Positions 1-7,423 of a stretch of 64,000 nt of DNA are shown piece after piece (position 1 is the first letter of the stretch; each line of letters starts with the position of its first letter). Under the pieces are notes generated by a model, which had not been told where the DNA came from, did not search any database, and was given only the letters and a program-made list of their open reading frames with translations. A program made the position numbers and the translations under genes. Origin of the DNA: Sporolactobacillus sp. THM19-2. GTDB lineage: Bacteria; Bacillota; Bacilli; Bacillales; Sporolactobacillaceae. The stretch covers positions 51,969 to 115,968 of the forward strand of contig NZ_SEMC01000008.1 of assembly GCF_004153195.1 (NCBI RefSeq). The letters are read 5' to 3'.

Positions 1-1132
1 AATTCAGATCAACGACTTTTGTAAATCTTGGATCTGCAGCATCTGGTGTATAATACAGATGATTTTCTTTGCAATAATCTTCAACAAGCTGTACCTGTTC
101 CTCAGAACGACCGGTCAGTCGTAAATAATCCAGAGTCACGCGATCAACGGGAAAGAAAGTTGCTGTTGCACCGTTTTCAGGTGACATGTTTGAAATGGTG
201 GCCCGGTCAGCCAGTGACATGTGAGAAAGACTCGGGCCGAAAAACTCAACAAACTTGCCGACAACACTCTCTTCACGAAGCATCTGAGTGACACTGAGCG
301 CAAGATCGGTCGCCGTGGTCCCTTCAGGAAGGCTCCCGGTAATTCGGACACCAACGACATCAGGAACCGGGAAATACGAAGGCTGCCCCAGCATACCCGC
401 TTCTGCTTCGATGCCACCGACACCCCAGCCGAGAACGCCGAGTCCATTGATCATCGTCGTGTGTGAATCGGTACCGATCAGAGTATCCGGAAAGGCAAGT
501 AAACTGCCGTCTTCTTCTTTTTTATGAAGGACAACAGAAGCCAGATACTCCAGATTAACCTGGTGAACAATGCCGGTAGCCGGAGGAACCGCATGAAAAT
601 TTTCAAACGACTTCTGTGCCCATTTTAAAAATTTATAGCGCTCGCCGTTTCTTTCAAATTCTTTTTCCATGTTGACTTTCAGTGCGTCCGTCGTACCAAA
701 GCGGTCGACCTGCACAGAATGATCCACGACCAGGTCTACCGTTTTTTCAGGATTGATTTTCTCCGGATCTCCACCAAGATCAGCCATTGCTTTTCTTAAA
801 GAAGCCAGATCAACAACTGCCGGTACACCGGTAAAATCCTGTAAAATAATGCGTGCGGGATTGAAGGGGACATCAATCCCCTTATTCAGATCATCCGTAC
901 CCCATCTTGCCAGATTTTCAACATGTTCTCTTTTAATAACAACGCCATCACACTGGCGTAAAAGCGCTTCCAGTAATACCTTGATTGAATAGGGCAGGCG
1001 CTCAATATCCCCGAACGCTTTCAATGCATCAAGCTGATAATAGCAATATGTTTTTCCGGCACTCTTAAATGTCTGGCGTGCATGAAACATATCTGTTACG
1101 CCTGAAGTCTTTGTTTCCGCTGATGTCGCCAT
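1..1132 (-). CDS. acnA: Aconitate hydratase (N-terminal part, runs off the window edge)
   Basis: Interconverts citrate and isocitrate through a [4Fe-4S] cluster in the TCA cycle; family members can double as RNA-binding regulators. About 377 codons are present. The frame from ATG at 1132 reads [20 protein letters not shown], then segments typical of the AcnA/CitB family such as [15 protein letters not shown] near residue 45, [19 protein letters not shown] in the middle, and [18 protein letters not shown] just before the edge. The frame is open to base 2. The cluster-ligating cysteines lie in the missing C-terminal half, so activity cannot be judged. Start choice rests on an AAGGAAGG Shine-Dalgarno about 8 nt upstream. 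Full-length relatives are about 900 residues. Confidence 0.95.
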   Translation of the reverse strand, partial: MATSAETKTSGVTDMFHARQTFKSAGKTYCYYQLDALKAFGDIERLPYSIKVLLEALLRQCDGVVIKREHVENLARWGTDDLNKGIDVPFNPARIILQDFTGVPAVVDLASLRKAMADLGGDPEKINPEKTVDLVVDHSVQVDRFGTTDALKVNMEKEFERNGERYKFLKWAQKSFENFHAVPPATGIVHQVNLEYLASVVLHKKEEDGSLLAFPDTLIGTDSHTTMINGLGVLGWGVGGIEAEAGMLGQPSYFPVPDVVGVRITGSLPEGTTATDLALSVTQMLREESVVGKFVEFFGPSLSHMSLADRATISNMSPENGATATFFPVDRVTLDYLRLTGRSEEQVQLVEDYCKENHLYYTPDAADPRFTKVVDLN

Positions 1133-1177
1133 GTCATTCACCTTCCTTTAATTATTCAATCTATAAAAGGTTCCTAA

Positions 1178-1189
1178 CTTAATATTAAG
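1178..1189. promoter_or_regulatory. Palindrome in the acnA upstream region, possible operator
   Basis: CTTAATATTAAG is a perfect 12-bp palindrome 46 bp upstream of the acnA start. In B. subtilis the aconitase promoter is repressed by CcpC, which binds AT-rich dyads. Position and composition fit such a role, but the match to the ATAA-N7-TTAT consensus is not exact, so this is only a candidate. Confidence 0.25.
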
Positions 1190-1218
1190 GGAATGACTCA
1201 AATAAGTAAAATTAAATA

Positions 1219-1260
1219 ATGCGATCCACATTGATAAGTTTTTCTTATCAGTGACCGCAT
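1219..1260 (-). terminator. Probable terminator of the nag operon
   Basis: An imperfect inverted repeat (ATGCG..TC..TGATAAG pairing with CTTATCA..GA.CGCAT) lies about 50 bp after the nagR stop. Read leftward it is followed by the weak U-rich stretch TATTTAATTTTAC. It lies between nagR and acnA, where one transcript would be expected to end. The tail is poor, hence moderate confidence. Confidence 0.4.
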
Positions 1261-1312
1261 CAATTACATTCATTTAATTATAGATGGAATATCCTGCGAT
1301 TTGAACAGGCCA

Positions 1313-2044
1313 TCAGGTCGATTTAGTGAGCTGAACGATAAATTTATAACGATCTGCGCGATATAATGACCTGGTGAATTCAAAAGCTGTCCCATTTTTC
1401 AAAAACGAAATACGTTCGATGACAAGAATGGGTGACCCCTCTGGTACGTCAAGTAAATGAGCTTCTTCAGCGGTGACCAGAGCCGCTTCAAGTGACTGCT
1501 CGGCATGATCAATTTTGAGTCCGCGTGATTTTTCAACATAGTCATACAGTGATGTATCCGCTTCTGAAGATGTCAGTCCTGGAACAATCTTCTCCGGGAT
1601 ATATGTTGTTTCAATCGCCATAGGGCGCTGATCTGCGTATCTGGTCCTCCTGATCTGATAGACCTGTTCACTTTCACTAAGCTGAAGCTTGCGACCAATT
1701 TCTATTCCGACCGAAATCAGATCAAAACCCAGGAGTTTACTGCCGGGGTTCAGTCCACGGTTCAGCATATCCTCAGTGAATCCATTAAGTTGGTTCAGAG
1801 CTTTTTCGATCTTTCTCTGATCGGAGACAAAAGTCCCCTTCCCTTTTTTTCGAATCAGAACCCCGGAATTAACTAATTCCATAACAGCCTGGCGGATAGT
1901 CATCCGTGACACGTGAAATTTTTCAGTAAACTCCCTTTCAGACGGAATTTTATCGCCTGATTTCAGGTTCTTATTCCTGATCAGCCCTTCGATATACTGC
2001 TTTATCTGATAATATACCGGAACGGGCGATTGCCGATCAATCAT
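1313..2044 (-). CDS. nagR: GntR/HutC-family repressor of amino-sugar use (NagR/YvoA type)
   Basis: Transcription factor of 243 residues. An N-terminal winged helix (about 1-75) carries PSEREFTEKFHVSRMTIRQA and the GKGTFVS wing. A C-terminal UTRA effector domain (about 85-240) in this family senses glucosamine-6-phosphate or N-acetylglucosamine-6-phosphate. The ATG begins directly after the nagB stop, so the gene is translated as the last member of nagA-nagB-nagR, the same order as nagA-nagB-nagR(yvoA) in B. subtilis. It probably controls its own operon through the GTCTAGAC site upstream of nagA. The SD is weak (GGTGAG), suggesting translational coupling. Confidence 0.9.
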   Translation of the reverse strand: MIDRQSPVPVYYQIKQYIEGLIRNKNLKSGDKIPSEREFTEKFHVSRMTIRQAVMELVNSGVLIRKKGKGTFVSDQRKIEKALNQLNGFTEDMLNRGLNPGSKLLGFDLISVGIEIGRKLQLSESEQVYQIRRTRYADQRPMAIETTYIPEKIVPGLTSSEADTSLYDYVEKSRGLKIDHAEQSLEAALVTAEEAHLLDVPEGSPILVIERISFLKNGTAFEFTRSLYRADRYKFIVQLTKST

Positions 2045-2794
2045 TCAGGGTCTCACCACTTTGCCCGGTACAAGTGACAGCGCCGCTTCATCAGCTATTA
2101 TGGTCACATTGGGATGCTGAATGAGTGCTGAAGCAGGGAATTTTTCGTCAGATTTTGTGGATGACAGCAGTTCTTTCATGGCTTCAGCTTTTGCCTTTCC
2201 TGATGCAATCAGGAGGATGGCTTTGCTCTTTAAAATTGTTCCGATACCCATGGTGATCGCCTTTTCCGGAACCTCACTCAAACTGCTGAAATAGCGTGCA
2301 TTCGCTGCACGGGTTGATGGTGTCAGTGTGACGACATGCGTCCCGATATCGTGAGGGGTCCCCGGTTCGTTGAAGCCGATATGCCCGTTCTGACCAATCC
2401 CGAGAAGCTGGAGATCAATTCCACCCAGGTGCTCAATTAACCGATCATACTTCAGACAGGCTTCTTTCAGGGATGCTGCGTTCCCGTCCGGTAAAAAACA
2501 ATGATCTGCTCTAAGATCAACATGGTTGAATAGTTTTTCTTTCATATAATGATGATAACTGTTAGGATCATCCTGAATTAATCCGACATACTCATCCAGA
2601 TTAACGGTTGTCACCTGTTTATAACTGGTGTGATTTTTGTTGTAATCTTCGACAAGTTCTTTATATGTTCCTTCAGGCGTGCCTCCAGTTGCCAGGCCAA
2701 GTACTGCCTGAGGCTTTTCATGAATAAAGTCACTGATCGCCTTAGCCGCCCTCTGGCTTAATGCTTTCTGATTCGCTACCGTTATTAATTTCAA
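2045..2794 (-). CDS. nagB: Glucosamine-6-phosphate deaminase
   Basis: Converts glucosamine-6-phosphate to fructose-6-phosphate and ammonia, feeding amino sugars into glycolysis. 249 residues, usual for the Bacillus enzyme. Visible signatures are GLATGGTPEGTY (residues about 33-44), NLDEYVGL (about 65-72) and the active-site block LGIGQNGHIGFNEPG (about 131-145). The start is TTG at 2794, whose bases overlap the nagA stop by four (TTGA), with GGGGTGG in the end of nagA as SD. The overlap implies coupled translation with nagA. Confidence 0.95.
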   Translation of the reverse strand: MKLITVANQKALSQRAAKAISDFIHEKPQAVLGLATGGTPEGTYKELVEDYNKNHTSYKQVTTVNLDEYVGLIQDDPNSYHHYMKEKLFNHVDLRADHCFLPDGNAASLKEACLKYDRLIEHLGGIDLQLLGIGQNGHIGFNEPGTPHDIGTHVVTLTPSTRAANARYFSSLSEVPEKAITMGIGTILKSKAILLIASGKAKAEAMKELLSSTKSDEKFPASALIQHPNVTIIADEAALSLVPGKVVRP

Positions 2795-3972
2795 TTGAAT
2801 CCCACCCCTGCTCTCTCATAGGCTACTTTTCCACGACAAACTGTCATAACAAGATCGTTGTTCTCATCGAGAATAACAAAATCTGCATCCTTTCCAATCT
2901 CCAGTGATCCTTTTCTGTCGAATACATTGCACTGCAGTGCCGGATTGATCGCTCCCATTTGAATGACGTCGTCCAGGGTTGCGTCAGTAAAAGCAAGTAT
3001 ATTTTTTATTGCCTGGTTCATTTTCAGGACACTGCCGGCAATTGTTCCTGAGGCGAGTGTTGCCAGTCCGTCCTTAACGCGAACATTCTGACCACCAAGG
3101 TCGTAGACTCCATCTTTCAGACATTTAGCCCGCAAAGCATCGGTGATCAGAATAATCCGATCACTTCCCTTGAGCTTATATGCAAGATTGACCATTCCCT
3201 GGCAGACATGTTTTCCATCGCAAATCAGTTCCGTATATAAGTTATGGTGCAGCAAAGCGCCGCCGAGAACACCAGGTTCACGATGATGCATACCACGCAT
3301 TCCATTATATAGATGTGTCACCTGAGTGGCACCGGCGCCAATCGCCTTAATCACATCCTCATCCACACCATTACTGTGTCCAATTGAGGCGACAACATGT
3401 TCCTTAGCAAGATGATGGATCAGTTCCAGCCCACCTTCTATTTCCGGAGCAAGCGTGACTTCCTTTATATTATGATTTGATTGTTCCTGCCAGCGATCAA
3501 ATTTTTCTATATCAGCAGGTACAATATATTTTTCTGGCTGTGCACCGGCTTTTTCACTGCTTATAAAAGGTCCTTCAAGATGAAGCCCGATAATTTCTGC
3601 TTCCCCGGCTTTCTGATGGCCGATCACTTCAGCGGCATTGATAAGTGCCGCTTCAATAGCCTCATCTGACTGGGTAATGGTTGTAGCAAGAAATGAAGTG
3701 GTTGCTTCTTTCGGGAGAGCGGCAGCAATCGTACTTAATGCTTCATGAGTTGCATCCATTGTATCCGATCCGTTCGCTCCGTGAATATGCATGTCAATCA
3801 TACCGGGAATGCACTTATAGTCTGATGGAAAATGCAGAACCTCGTCTCCTGACTGATCTGCCGATCTTCCGACGGCCACAATCTTCCCCTGATCAAAAGA
3901 AAGACTTCCTTCATTGATCCATTCCTGATCTGAATAAACGGAACAACCTGAAATTTTCTTAAGCATGATCAT
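2791..3972 (-). CDS. nagA: N-acetylglucosamine-6-phosphate deacetylase
   Basis: Removes acetate from N-acetylglucosamine-6-phosphate to supply NagB. It is an amidohydrolase with the metal motif HIHG (in MIDMHIHGANGSDTMDA), the block GLHLEGPFIS, GHSNG, and HLYNGMRGMHHREPG around the substrate site. An in-frame extension to 4026 exists, but the ATG at 3972 (MIMLKKISG) follows AAAGGAG, and the extension would run through the likely operator; a second ATG two codons further in (3966) is also possible. From 3972 the product is 393 residues, as in relatives. First gene of nagA-nagB-nagR. Confidence 0.94.
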   Translation of the reverse strand: MIMLKKISGCSVYSDQEWINEGSLSFDQGKIVAVGRSADQSGDEVLHFPSDYKCIPGMIDMHIHGANGSDTMDATHEALSTIAAALPKEATTSFLATTITQSDEAIEAALINAAEVIGHQKAGEAEIIGLHLEGPFISSEKAGAQPEKYIVPADIEKFDRWQEQSNHNIKEVTLAPEIEGGLELIHHLAKEHVVASIGHSNGVDEDVIKAIGAGATQVTHLYNGMRGMHHREPGVLGGALLHHNLYTELICDGKHVCQGMVNLAYKLKGSDRIILITDALRAKCLKDGVYDLGGQNVRVKDGLATLASGTIAGSVLKMNQAIKNILAFTDATLDDVIQMGAINPALQCNVFDRKGSLEIGKDADFVILDENNDLVMTVCRGKVAYERAGVGFN

Positions 3973-4011
3973 TGCATCTCCTTTTTCTTTTATTTTATCA
4001 CAAACAACAGC

Positions 4012-4030
4012 CATATGTCTAGACAACTAG
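4012..4030. promoter_or_regulatory. NagR/DasR-type operator upstream of nagA
   Basis: TGTCTAGACA (4016-4025) is a perfect palindrome with the GTCTAGAC core of the TGGTCTAGACCA-like sites bound by HutC-subfamily regulators NagR and DasR. A second GTCTAG half lies next to it on the minus strand. It is about 45 bp upstream of the nagA start, where a repressor would block the promoter. The regulator encoded by the operon is of the matching family. Confidence 0.6.
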
Positions 4031-4042
4031 ACTTAAATGCAT

Positions 4043-4954
4043 TTAGATGTGTTCTGCCATTCTGACTATCTGCTCGCAAAGCCGATGCGTTTCAAGGGCG
4101 TCATCCTTAGAAATCGCTTCAGCTTTACCTTTAGCTGCTGCCTCAAGAAAAGCATCGACAATCTGTGGAAAACCACGTTTATATAAAGTAGGGGTCCAGT
4201 CATTAAAAGACCGTATGGATTTATCCATTCCATGGACCCATTCCCCCTCCACCAGATTCTTAACCCAAAATTCTCCCTGAGGAGACATCACCTGAAGGAT
4301 TTCTTCATTGGCTCCGCTCGTGCGATTCATTAATGCACAAGCCTGTTCCCCATTCGTTGAAAATAAAACGGTCAATCCAGTAAATAAACCGGTTTCATTT
4401 TTCTGAGCACGGACAGTCAGAACATGAACAGGACCCCCCAGGACGTATCGAATGGTGTCAACGACATGAATAAAATCATCAAACACAAACGTTCGCACAT
4501 CCTTTGGATCGTTTACTCTGTTTTTTTGAAGAACAACCATCGTTTTGTTTTTGACCGCTTTTGCTTCACTGTTCAGCGGAGCATAGCGGCGGTTAAAGCC
4601 TGTCATCAGCATGACATGTTTTCTTCTGGCAAGTTCAGTCAGCTCTTTTGCTTTTTCATAACTGTCAGCAATGGGCTTATCGACGTAAACAGAAATGCCG
4701 TGATTCAGTAATTCAGTGACCAATTTCGGATGAGCGAGTGTTGCAGCATGGACAAAAGCCACTTGAATGCCACTATGAATCAGCTGGTCAATTTGTGAAT
4801 ATACATGCTGCCACCTGTAACGCTGACCAACACGCAGCAGAGTTTCCCTGTTTCTCGTACAGATGTGACACTCTATACCCTCTTTTTTGGACAAAACCGG
4901 CAAATAGGCTTTTGAGGCTATAGATCCGATACCGACAATTCCGACTTTTAACAC
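4043..4954 (-). CDS. Gfo/Idh/MocA-family NAD(P)-dependent oxidoreductase
   Basis: 303 residues. The Rossmann start MLKVGIVGIGSIASKAYLPVL and VYVDKPIADSYEKAKEL with the EKP-like lysine are typical of sugar or inositol dehydrogenases; C-terminal half is the GFO_IDH_MocA fold. B. subtilis YulF/YvaA-like proteins resemble it, but the substrate cannot be read from sequence. Start is GTG at 4954 with GGAGGG five to seven nt upstream. It lies 70 bp upstream of nagA on the same strand and could be co-transcribed, hinting at an amino-sugar derivative; this is inference. Confidence 0.85.
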   Translation of the reverse strand: MLKVGIVGIGSIASKAYLPVLSKKEGIECHICTRNRETLLRVGQRYRWQHVYSQIDQLIHSGIQVAFVHAATLAHPKLVTELLNHGISVYVDKPIADSYEKAKELTELARRKHVMLMTGFNRRYAPLNSEAKAVKNKTMVVLQKNRVNDPKDVRTFVFDDFIHVVDTIRYVLGGPVHVLTVRAQKNETGLFTGLTVLFSTNGEQACALMNRTSGANEEILQVMSPQGEFWVKNLVEGEWVHGMDKSIRSFNDWTPTLYKRGFPQIVDAFLEAAAKGKAEAISKDDALETHRLCEQIVRMAEHI

Positions 4955-4982
4955 ATAATCCCTCCTGTAAATACGTTTATAA

Positions 4983-5012
4983 AAGGAAAAAGAACCCGAT
5001 ATGGGTTCTTCG
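4983..5012 (-). terminator. Terminator of yneF
   Basis: Read leftward, AAGAACCC-ATATC-GGGTTCTT is a perfect 8-bp stem followed by TTTCCTTTT. It sits directly behind the yneF stop at 5016. Confidence 0.78.
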
Positions 5013-5015
5013 TCC

Positions 5016-5231
5016 TCACTTCATCTGATTGTTGATGGCTTTCATCATCTGATTGAGTTTCTTTTGCGATGGGTGCTGTCCCATTTGTGTCATCATGACG
5101 CGAAGCATCTGTTCATTAATCGGCGGATTCTTTTTTAGGTAGTTCATCATATATTTACGGGCAATCAGAAAGCCAAGAATGACCCCTGCTGCAAGACAGA
5201 GTACGCCCACTAATATGTATAACCAGAGCAT
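5016..5231 (-). CDS. yneF: UPF0154 family membrane protein YneF
   Basis: 71 residues. One N-terminal transmembrane helix (about 3-24, [21 protein letters not shown]) is followed by the family block [20 protein letters not shown] and a C-terminal [14 protein letters not shown]. It closely resembles B. subtilis YneF. Function is unknown in the family. The start at 5231 is preferred over an eight-residue extension because AAGGAGGA lies 9 nt upstream of it. In B. subtilis yneF also lies near lexA/yneA, so the neighbourhood is conserved. Confidence 0.93.
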   Translation of the reverse strand: MLWLYILVGVLCLAAGVILGFLIARKYMMNYLKKNPPINEQMLRVMMTQMGQHPSQKKLNQMMKAINNQMK

Positions 5232-5267
5232 GTGCCTGTTTCCTCCTTGTGCCAACTATTCTACCTC

Positions 5268-5297
5268 AGTTTACACTAACACAGGAAAAGCGGTCAA
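5268..5297 (-). promoter_or_regulatory. Candidate sigma-A promoter of yneF
   Basis: On the minus strand TTGACC (5292-5297) and TAAACT (5268-5273) are separated by 18 bp, about 37 bp upstream of the yneF start. If real, yneF is transcribed independently of the structured RNA just upstream. Confidence 0.45.
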
Positions 5298-5321
5298 CCT
5301 TGCATCAGTGAAATTCCGCGT

Positions 5322-5525
5322 AAAAAAAGAGAAGGCCCGATCCTGTATTATATCAGGACCTTACCTTCTTCTGAAGGAGGATGAAAAATAACCGGTCGGT
5401 GAAAGGCAAGGTAGTTCACCGAGAGGAAATTCACATATTTTAATCGGCATCGCATAATTGCGATACACGCGATTAAACGAGTTTGATGTTGTATCACTAC
5501 AATGGATTTTTATGACCCTTTGTTA
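5322..5525 (-). ncRNA. Candidate structured small RNA, about 200 nt
   Basis: No protein is encoded here, but the minus strand carries a complete transcription unit. A promoter (see 5532-5559) is followed by hairpin 1: an 8-bp outer stem 5439-5446/5470-5477 and a 6-bp inner stem 5449-5454/5459-5464. Next comes hairpin 2, a 7-bp perfect stem 5397-5403/5415-5421 with an 11-nt loop. Then an unpaired pyrimidine segment AUCCUCCUUC (5373-5382), and an intrinsic terminator with stems 5330-5335/5364-5369 and 5339-5345/5354-5360 and seven U residues (5322-5328). The loop of hairpin 2 (ACCUUGCCU) can pair over 9 nt with AGGUAAGGU in the terminator arm. I do not recognise the family. It could be a trans-acting sRNA or a leader for yneF. 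Confidence 0.55.
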
Positions 5526-5531
5526 TATAAC

Positions 5532-5559
5532 AGTATACCACAAAAAAACTGCCATGCAA
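5532..5559 (-). promoter_or_regulatory. Candidate promoter of the small RNA
   Basis: Minus-strand TTGCAT (5554-5559) and TATACT (5532-5537) with a 16-bp spacer predict a start near 5525. The -35 box lies inside the loop of the neighbouring terminator hairpin. Confidence 0.5.
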
Positions 5560-5568
5560 ACAGGCAGA
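5541..5568 (-). terminator. Intrinsic terminator facing leftward, upstream of the small RNA
   Basis: Stem CTGCC/GGCAG (5549-5553 with 5563-5567) followed on the minus strand by seven T residues (5542-5548). It would end leftward transcripts coming from yneA and insulate the small RNA unit. The stem is short. Confidence 0.5.
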
Positions 5569-5837
5569 GAAAAAAATTATTACTATTTAAAACAGTGGAG
5601 AGACCACGGCATCAATCGATCCAATGCCTTCTTTATAATTTTGAAGCATCAGTCAAGTCATCCAGCGTAAAGGGTATGACACCCTGATGGTTCACGAGTG
5701 ACCCTTTAAAAGGTTCACCCGATTAATCACACTTGTCTGTGAATTGGGGATTGTGAAAAAACGGGTTTTGCTGTTTACATGGTGGCATTTATCCCAGGCC
5801 TGAATCTTAAAGCACAGGTATCCTGCCATAAACATTT
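5569..5837. other. Gene-free stretch downstream of yneA with an unexplained inverted repeat
   Basis: No credible coding frame and no trace of yneB or ynzC, which follow yneA in B. subtilis. TAAAGGGT (5668-5675) pairs with ACCCTTTA (5701-5708), enclosing a small GGGT/ACCC hairpin, and GGTTCAC occurs twice (5689-5695, 5712-5718). This may be part of a long yneA 3' region ending at the 5541-5568 terminator. Confidence 0.4.
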
Positions 5838-6131
5838 TTATTTATGTACAGGAATAAACAATTCCTGGTCCGGCTCAATGTGATTTCGGGTGATCCTGTT
5901 ATGATCCTCTACCCACTGAATGAAACCATTTCTGGTTAATCCAGGCGTTTCCTGCCCGTATTGTCCCGCTATGGACCATAAAGTTTCACCTTCATGGACG
6001 GTTATTGCTTTATATGAATCATTATCTGCAACAACGTTCTTCGCCATTAAAAGAAAAAGGGTTATCGAAAGGATAATAAAAACAATGATATATGAAGTAC
6101 CTGATTTTTTGTGTTGCTCTCTTGTATTCAT
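5838..6131 (-). CDS. yneA: SOS cell-division suppressor YneA
   Basis: 97 residues. One transmembrane helix (about 13-34) precedes an extracytoplasmic LysM domain (about 42-95, [18 protein letters not shown]). In B. subtilis YneA delays septation after DNA damage and is cleared by extracellular proteolysis. It is divergent from lexA with several LexA boxes between them, the classical SOS arrangement. Length and topology match the family (about 105 residues in B. subtilis). The usual downstream genes yneB and ynzC are not found. Confidence 0.92.
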   Translation of the reverse strand: MNTREQHKKSGTSYIIVFIILSITLFLLMAKNVVADNDSYKAITVHEGETLWSIAGQYGQETPGLTRNGFIQWVEDHNRITRNHIEPDQELFIPVHK

Positions 6132-6153
6132 TTCACATTCCTCCGTGTATATA

Positions 6154-6236
6154 CGAATTTACGTTCCCGGGAATATTTGTTCTTCTTTATTGTAATCAGC
6201 ACATTTGTTCGTGTCAATCATTCGAACGAATGTTTG
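6154..6236. promoter_or_regulatory. Cluster of LexA (SOS) boxes between yneA and lexA
   Basis: Against the Bacillus consensus CGAAC-N4-GTTCG, the best site is CGAACGAATGTTTG (6223-6236). Others are CGAATTTACGTTCC (6154-6167) and GGAATATTTGTTCT (6170-6183), with a weaker half-matching site at 6197-6210. The first lies closest to lexA and the others closest to yneA, so both genes should be LexA-repressed. Confidence 0.78.
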
Positions 6237-6299
6237 CATATAAATTTTTTGGATGTTATAATAAATGGTAGAAAAAAGGGAAAAGGGGCAGTATGCAGT

Positions 6300-6914
6300 A
6301 TGATAAAACTCTCTAATCGGCAGCAAGCTATTCTGGACTTCATTAAACATGAAGTCGCAACAAAGGGTTACCCACCGTCCGTACGTGAAATATGCGATGC
6401 TGTAGGACTTGCTTCAAGTTCAACCGTTCACGGGCATCTCGCACGACTTGAAAAAAAAGGACTGATCCGGCGGGATCCGACAAAACCCCGTGCCATTGAA
6501 ATTCTGGATCAGGATGACGATACATATAAAGAAAAAGCTGTACCTGTACCCGTAATAGGAAAAGTGACTGCAGGTATGCCGATCACCGCTGTTGAAAACA
6601 TTGAAGAATATTTCCCGGTACCGCGTTCTATGGTAGAGGATGATGAAGTTTTTATACTGAATGTCACCGGGGAGAGTATGATTCAGGCAGGTATTCTTGA
6701 TGGAGACAAAGTCATTGTCCGCAAACAGAGAGCAGCTGAAAATGGAGAAATTGTTGTTGCGATGACTGAGGATAATGAGGCAACCGTTAAGCGTTTCTTT
6801 AAAGAAAAAGACCACATCCGTCTGCAACCGGAAAATCCTGCGATGGATCCCATTATTTTAAATAATTGTGTCATTTTAGGTAAAGTGATCGGTGTTTTCC
6901 GTGATATACATTAA
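6300..6914 (+). CDS. lexA: LexA repressor
   Basis: 204 residues. The N-terminal winged helix (about 1-65) contains [25 protein letters not shown]. The self-cleavage site is Ala91-Gly92 (KVTAGMP). The catalytic dyad is Ser126 (GESMIQAG) and Lys164 (ATVKRFF). RecA-stimulated autocleavage opens the SOS regulon. The start at ATG 6300 (MIKLSNRQQ) matches family N-termini; AAAAGGGG lies 11 nt upstream. A longer in-frame reading from 6111 would run through the operator region and is rejected. Confidence 0.97.
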   Translation: MIKLSNRQQAILDFIKHEVATKGYPPSVREICDAVGLASSSTVHGHLARLEKKGLIRRDPTKPRAIEILDQDDDTYKEKAVPVPVIGKVTAGMPITAVENIEEYFPVPRSMVEDDEVFILNVTGESMIQAGILDGDKVIVRKQRAAENGEIVVAMTEDNEATVKRFFKEKDHIRLQPENPAMDPIILNNCVILGKVIGVFRDIH

Positions 6915-6928
6915 CAGCGGAATCTAAG

Positions 6929-6970
6929 ATGCCCGGAAGAAACAGACATCAGGTTTCTTTCGGGCACTTT
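6929..6970 (+). terminator. lexA terminator
   Basis: TGCCCGGAAGAAAC pairs with GTTTCTTTCGGGCA (one mismatch) and is followed by CTTTATATG, directly after the lexA stop. Confidence 0.8.
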
Positions 6971-7007
6971 ATATGTATTTGTCAAATCCTGCATCATGAC
7001 AGCGTGT

Positions 7008-7036
7008 ACATACTTTTCAAAGTTGGGTACAATAGA
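7008..7036 (+). promoter_or_regulatory. Candidate promoter for the phasin-like/UbiB pair
   Basis: TGTACA, a 17-bp spacer and TACAAT lie about 28 bp before the start of the 7062 gene. The -35 box is imperfect. Confidence 0.35.
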
Positions 7037-7061
7037 GATATAAAGAATGGAGGGATAGAAA

Positions 7062-7403
7062 ATGAATGAACAATTAAAAAAGATTTTTCTCACGGGTCTC
7101 GGCGCGACCCTGGCCAGTAAAGAGAAAGCGGATCAGCTGTTTGGCAATCTGTCTCACAATGGCAGTGCAGCAGCAGATGAAGCGAAAGCTTATTTATCAA
7201 AATTGAGTGATAAAGGTCAAACTAAGACGGATCAGTGGCAAAACGACATGAAGAAGGATATTCGTGAATCGATTGCTGATCTTGGGTTTGTTACTTCAGA
7301 GAAGTATCAGAAGCTGGCTGAACGTGTACAGATTCTGGAACAAAAACTTGCTGAATCTGAAAAAAAAGGCTCGATAAATGATACGGAATCGCCCAAACAA
7401 TAA
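7062..7403 (+). CDS. Phasin-like coiled-coil small protein
   Basis: 113 residues, soluble, charged and largely helical, ending in a heptad-like stretch KYQKLAERVQILEQKLAESEKK. This pattern occurs in the phasin / PhaF-like family often annotated as polyhydroxyalkanoate synthesis regulator. No PHA synthase or depolymerase is in view. It lies 20 bp before a UbiB-type kinase gene, a pairing seen in other Firmicutes, so a role linked to that kinase is more likely than PHA storage. ATG has GGAGGG upstream. Confidence 0.7.
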   Translation: MNEQLKKIFLTGLGATLASKEKADQLFGNLSHNGSAAADEAKAYLSKLSDKGQTKTDQWQNDMKKDIRESIADLGFVTSEKYQKLAERVQILEQKLAESEKKGSINDTESPKQ

Positions 7404-7423
7404 ACTTCAGCAAGGTGAGGATC

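Noticed and set aside
3973..4026. Longer N-terminus of nagA starting at 4026
   Set aside because: It would translate through the GTCTAGAC operator and lacks a ribosome-binding site; the internal ATG has a good one.
5381..5391. GAAGGAGG followed by ATG on the plus strand at 5374-5383 as a gene start
   Set aside because: The frame ends after three codons; the sequence is better explained as the anti-SD segment of the minus-strand RNA.
5458..5687. Small plus-strand reading frames of 61-70 codons near 5.5 kb
   Set aside because: No Shine-Dalgarno, no homology recognised, and they oppose the promoter/terminator signals of the candidate RNA.
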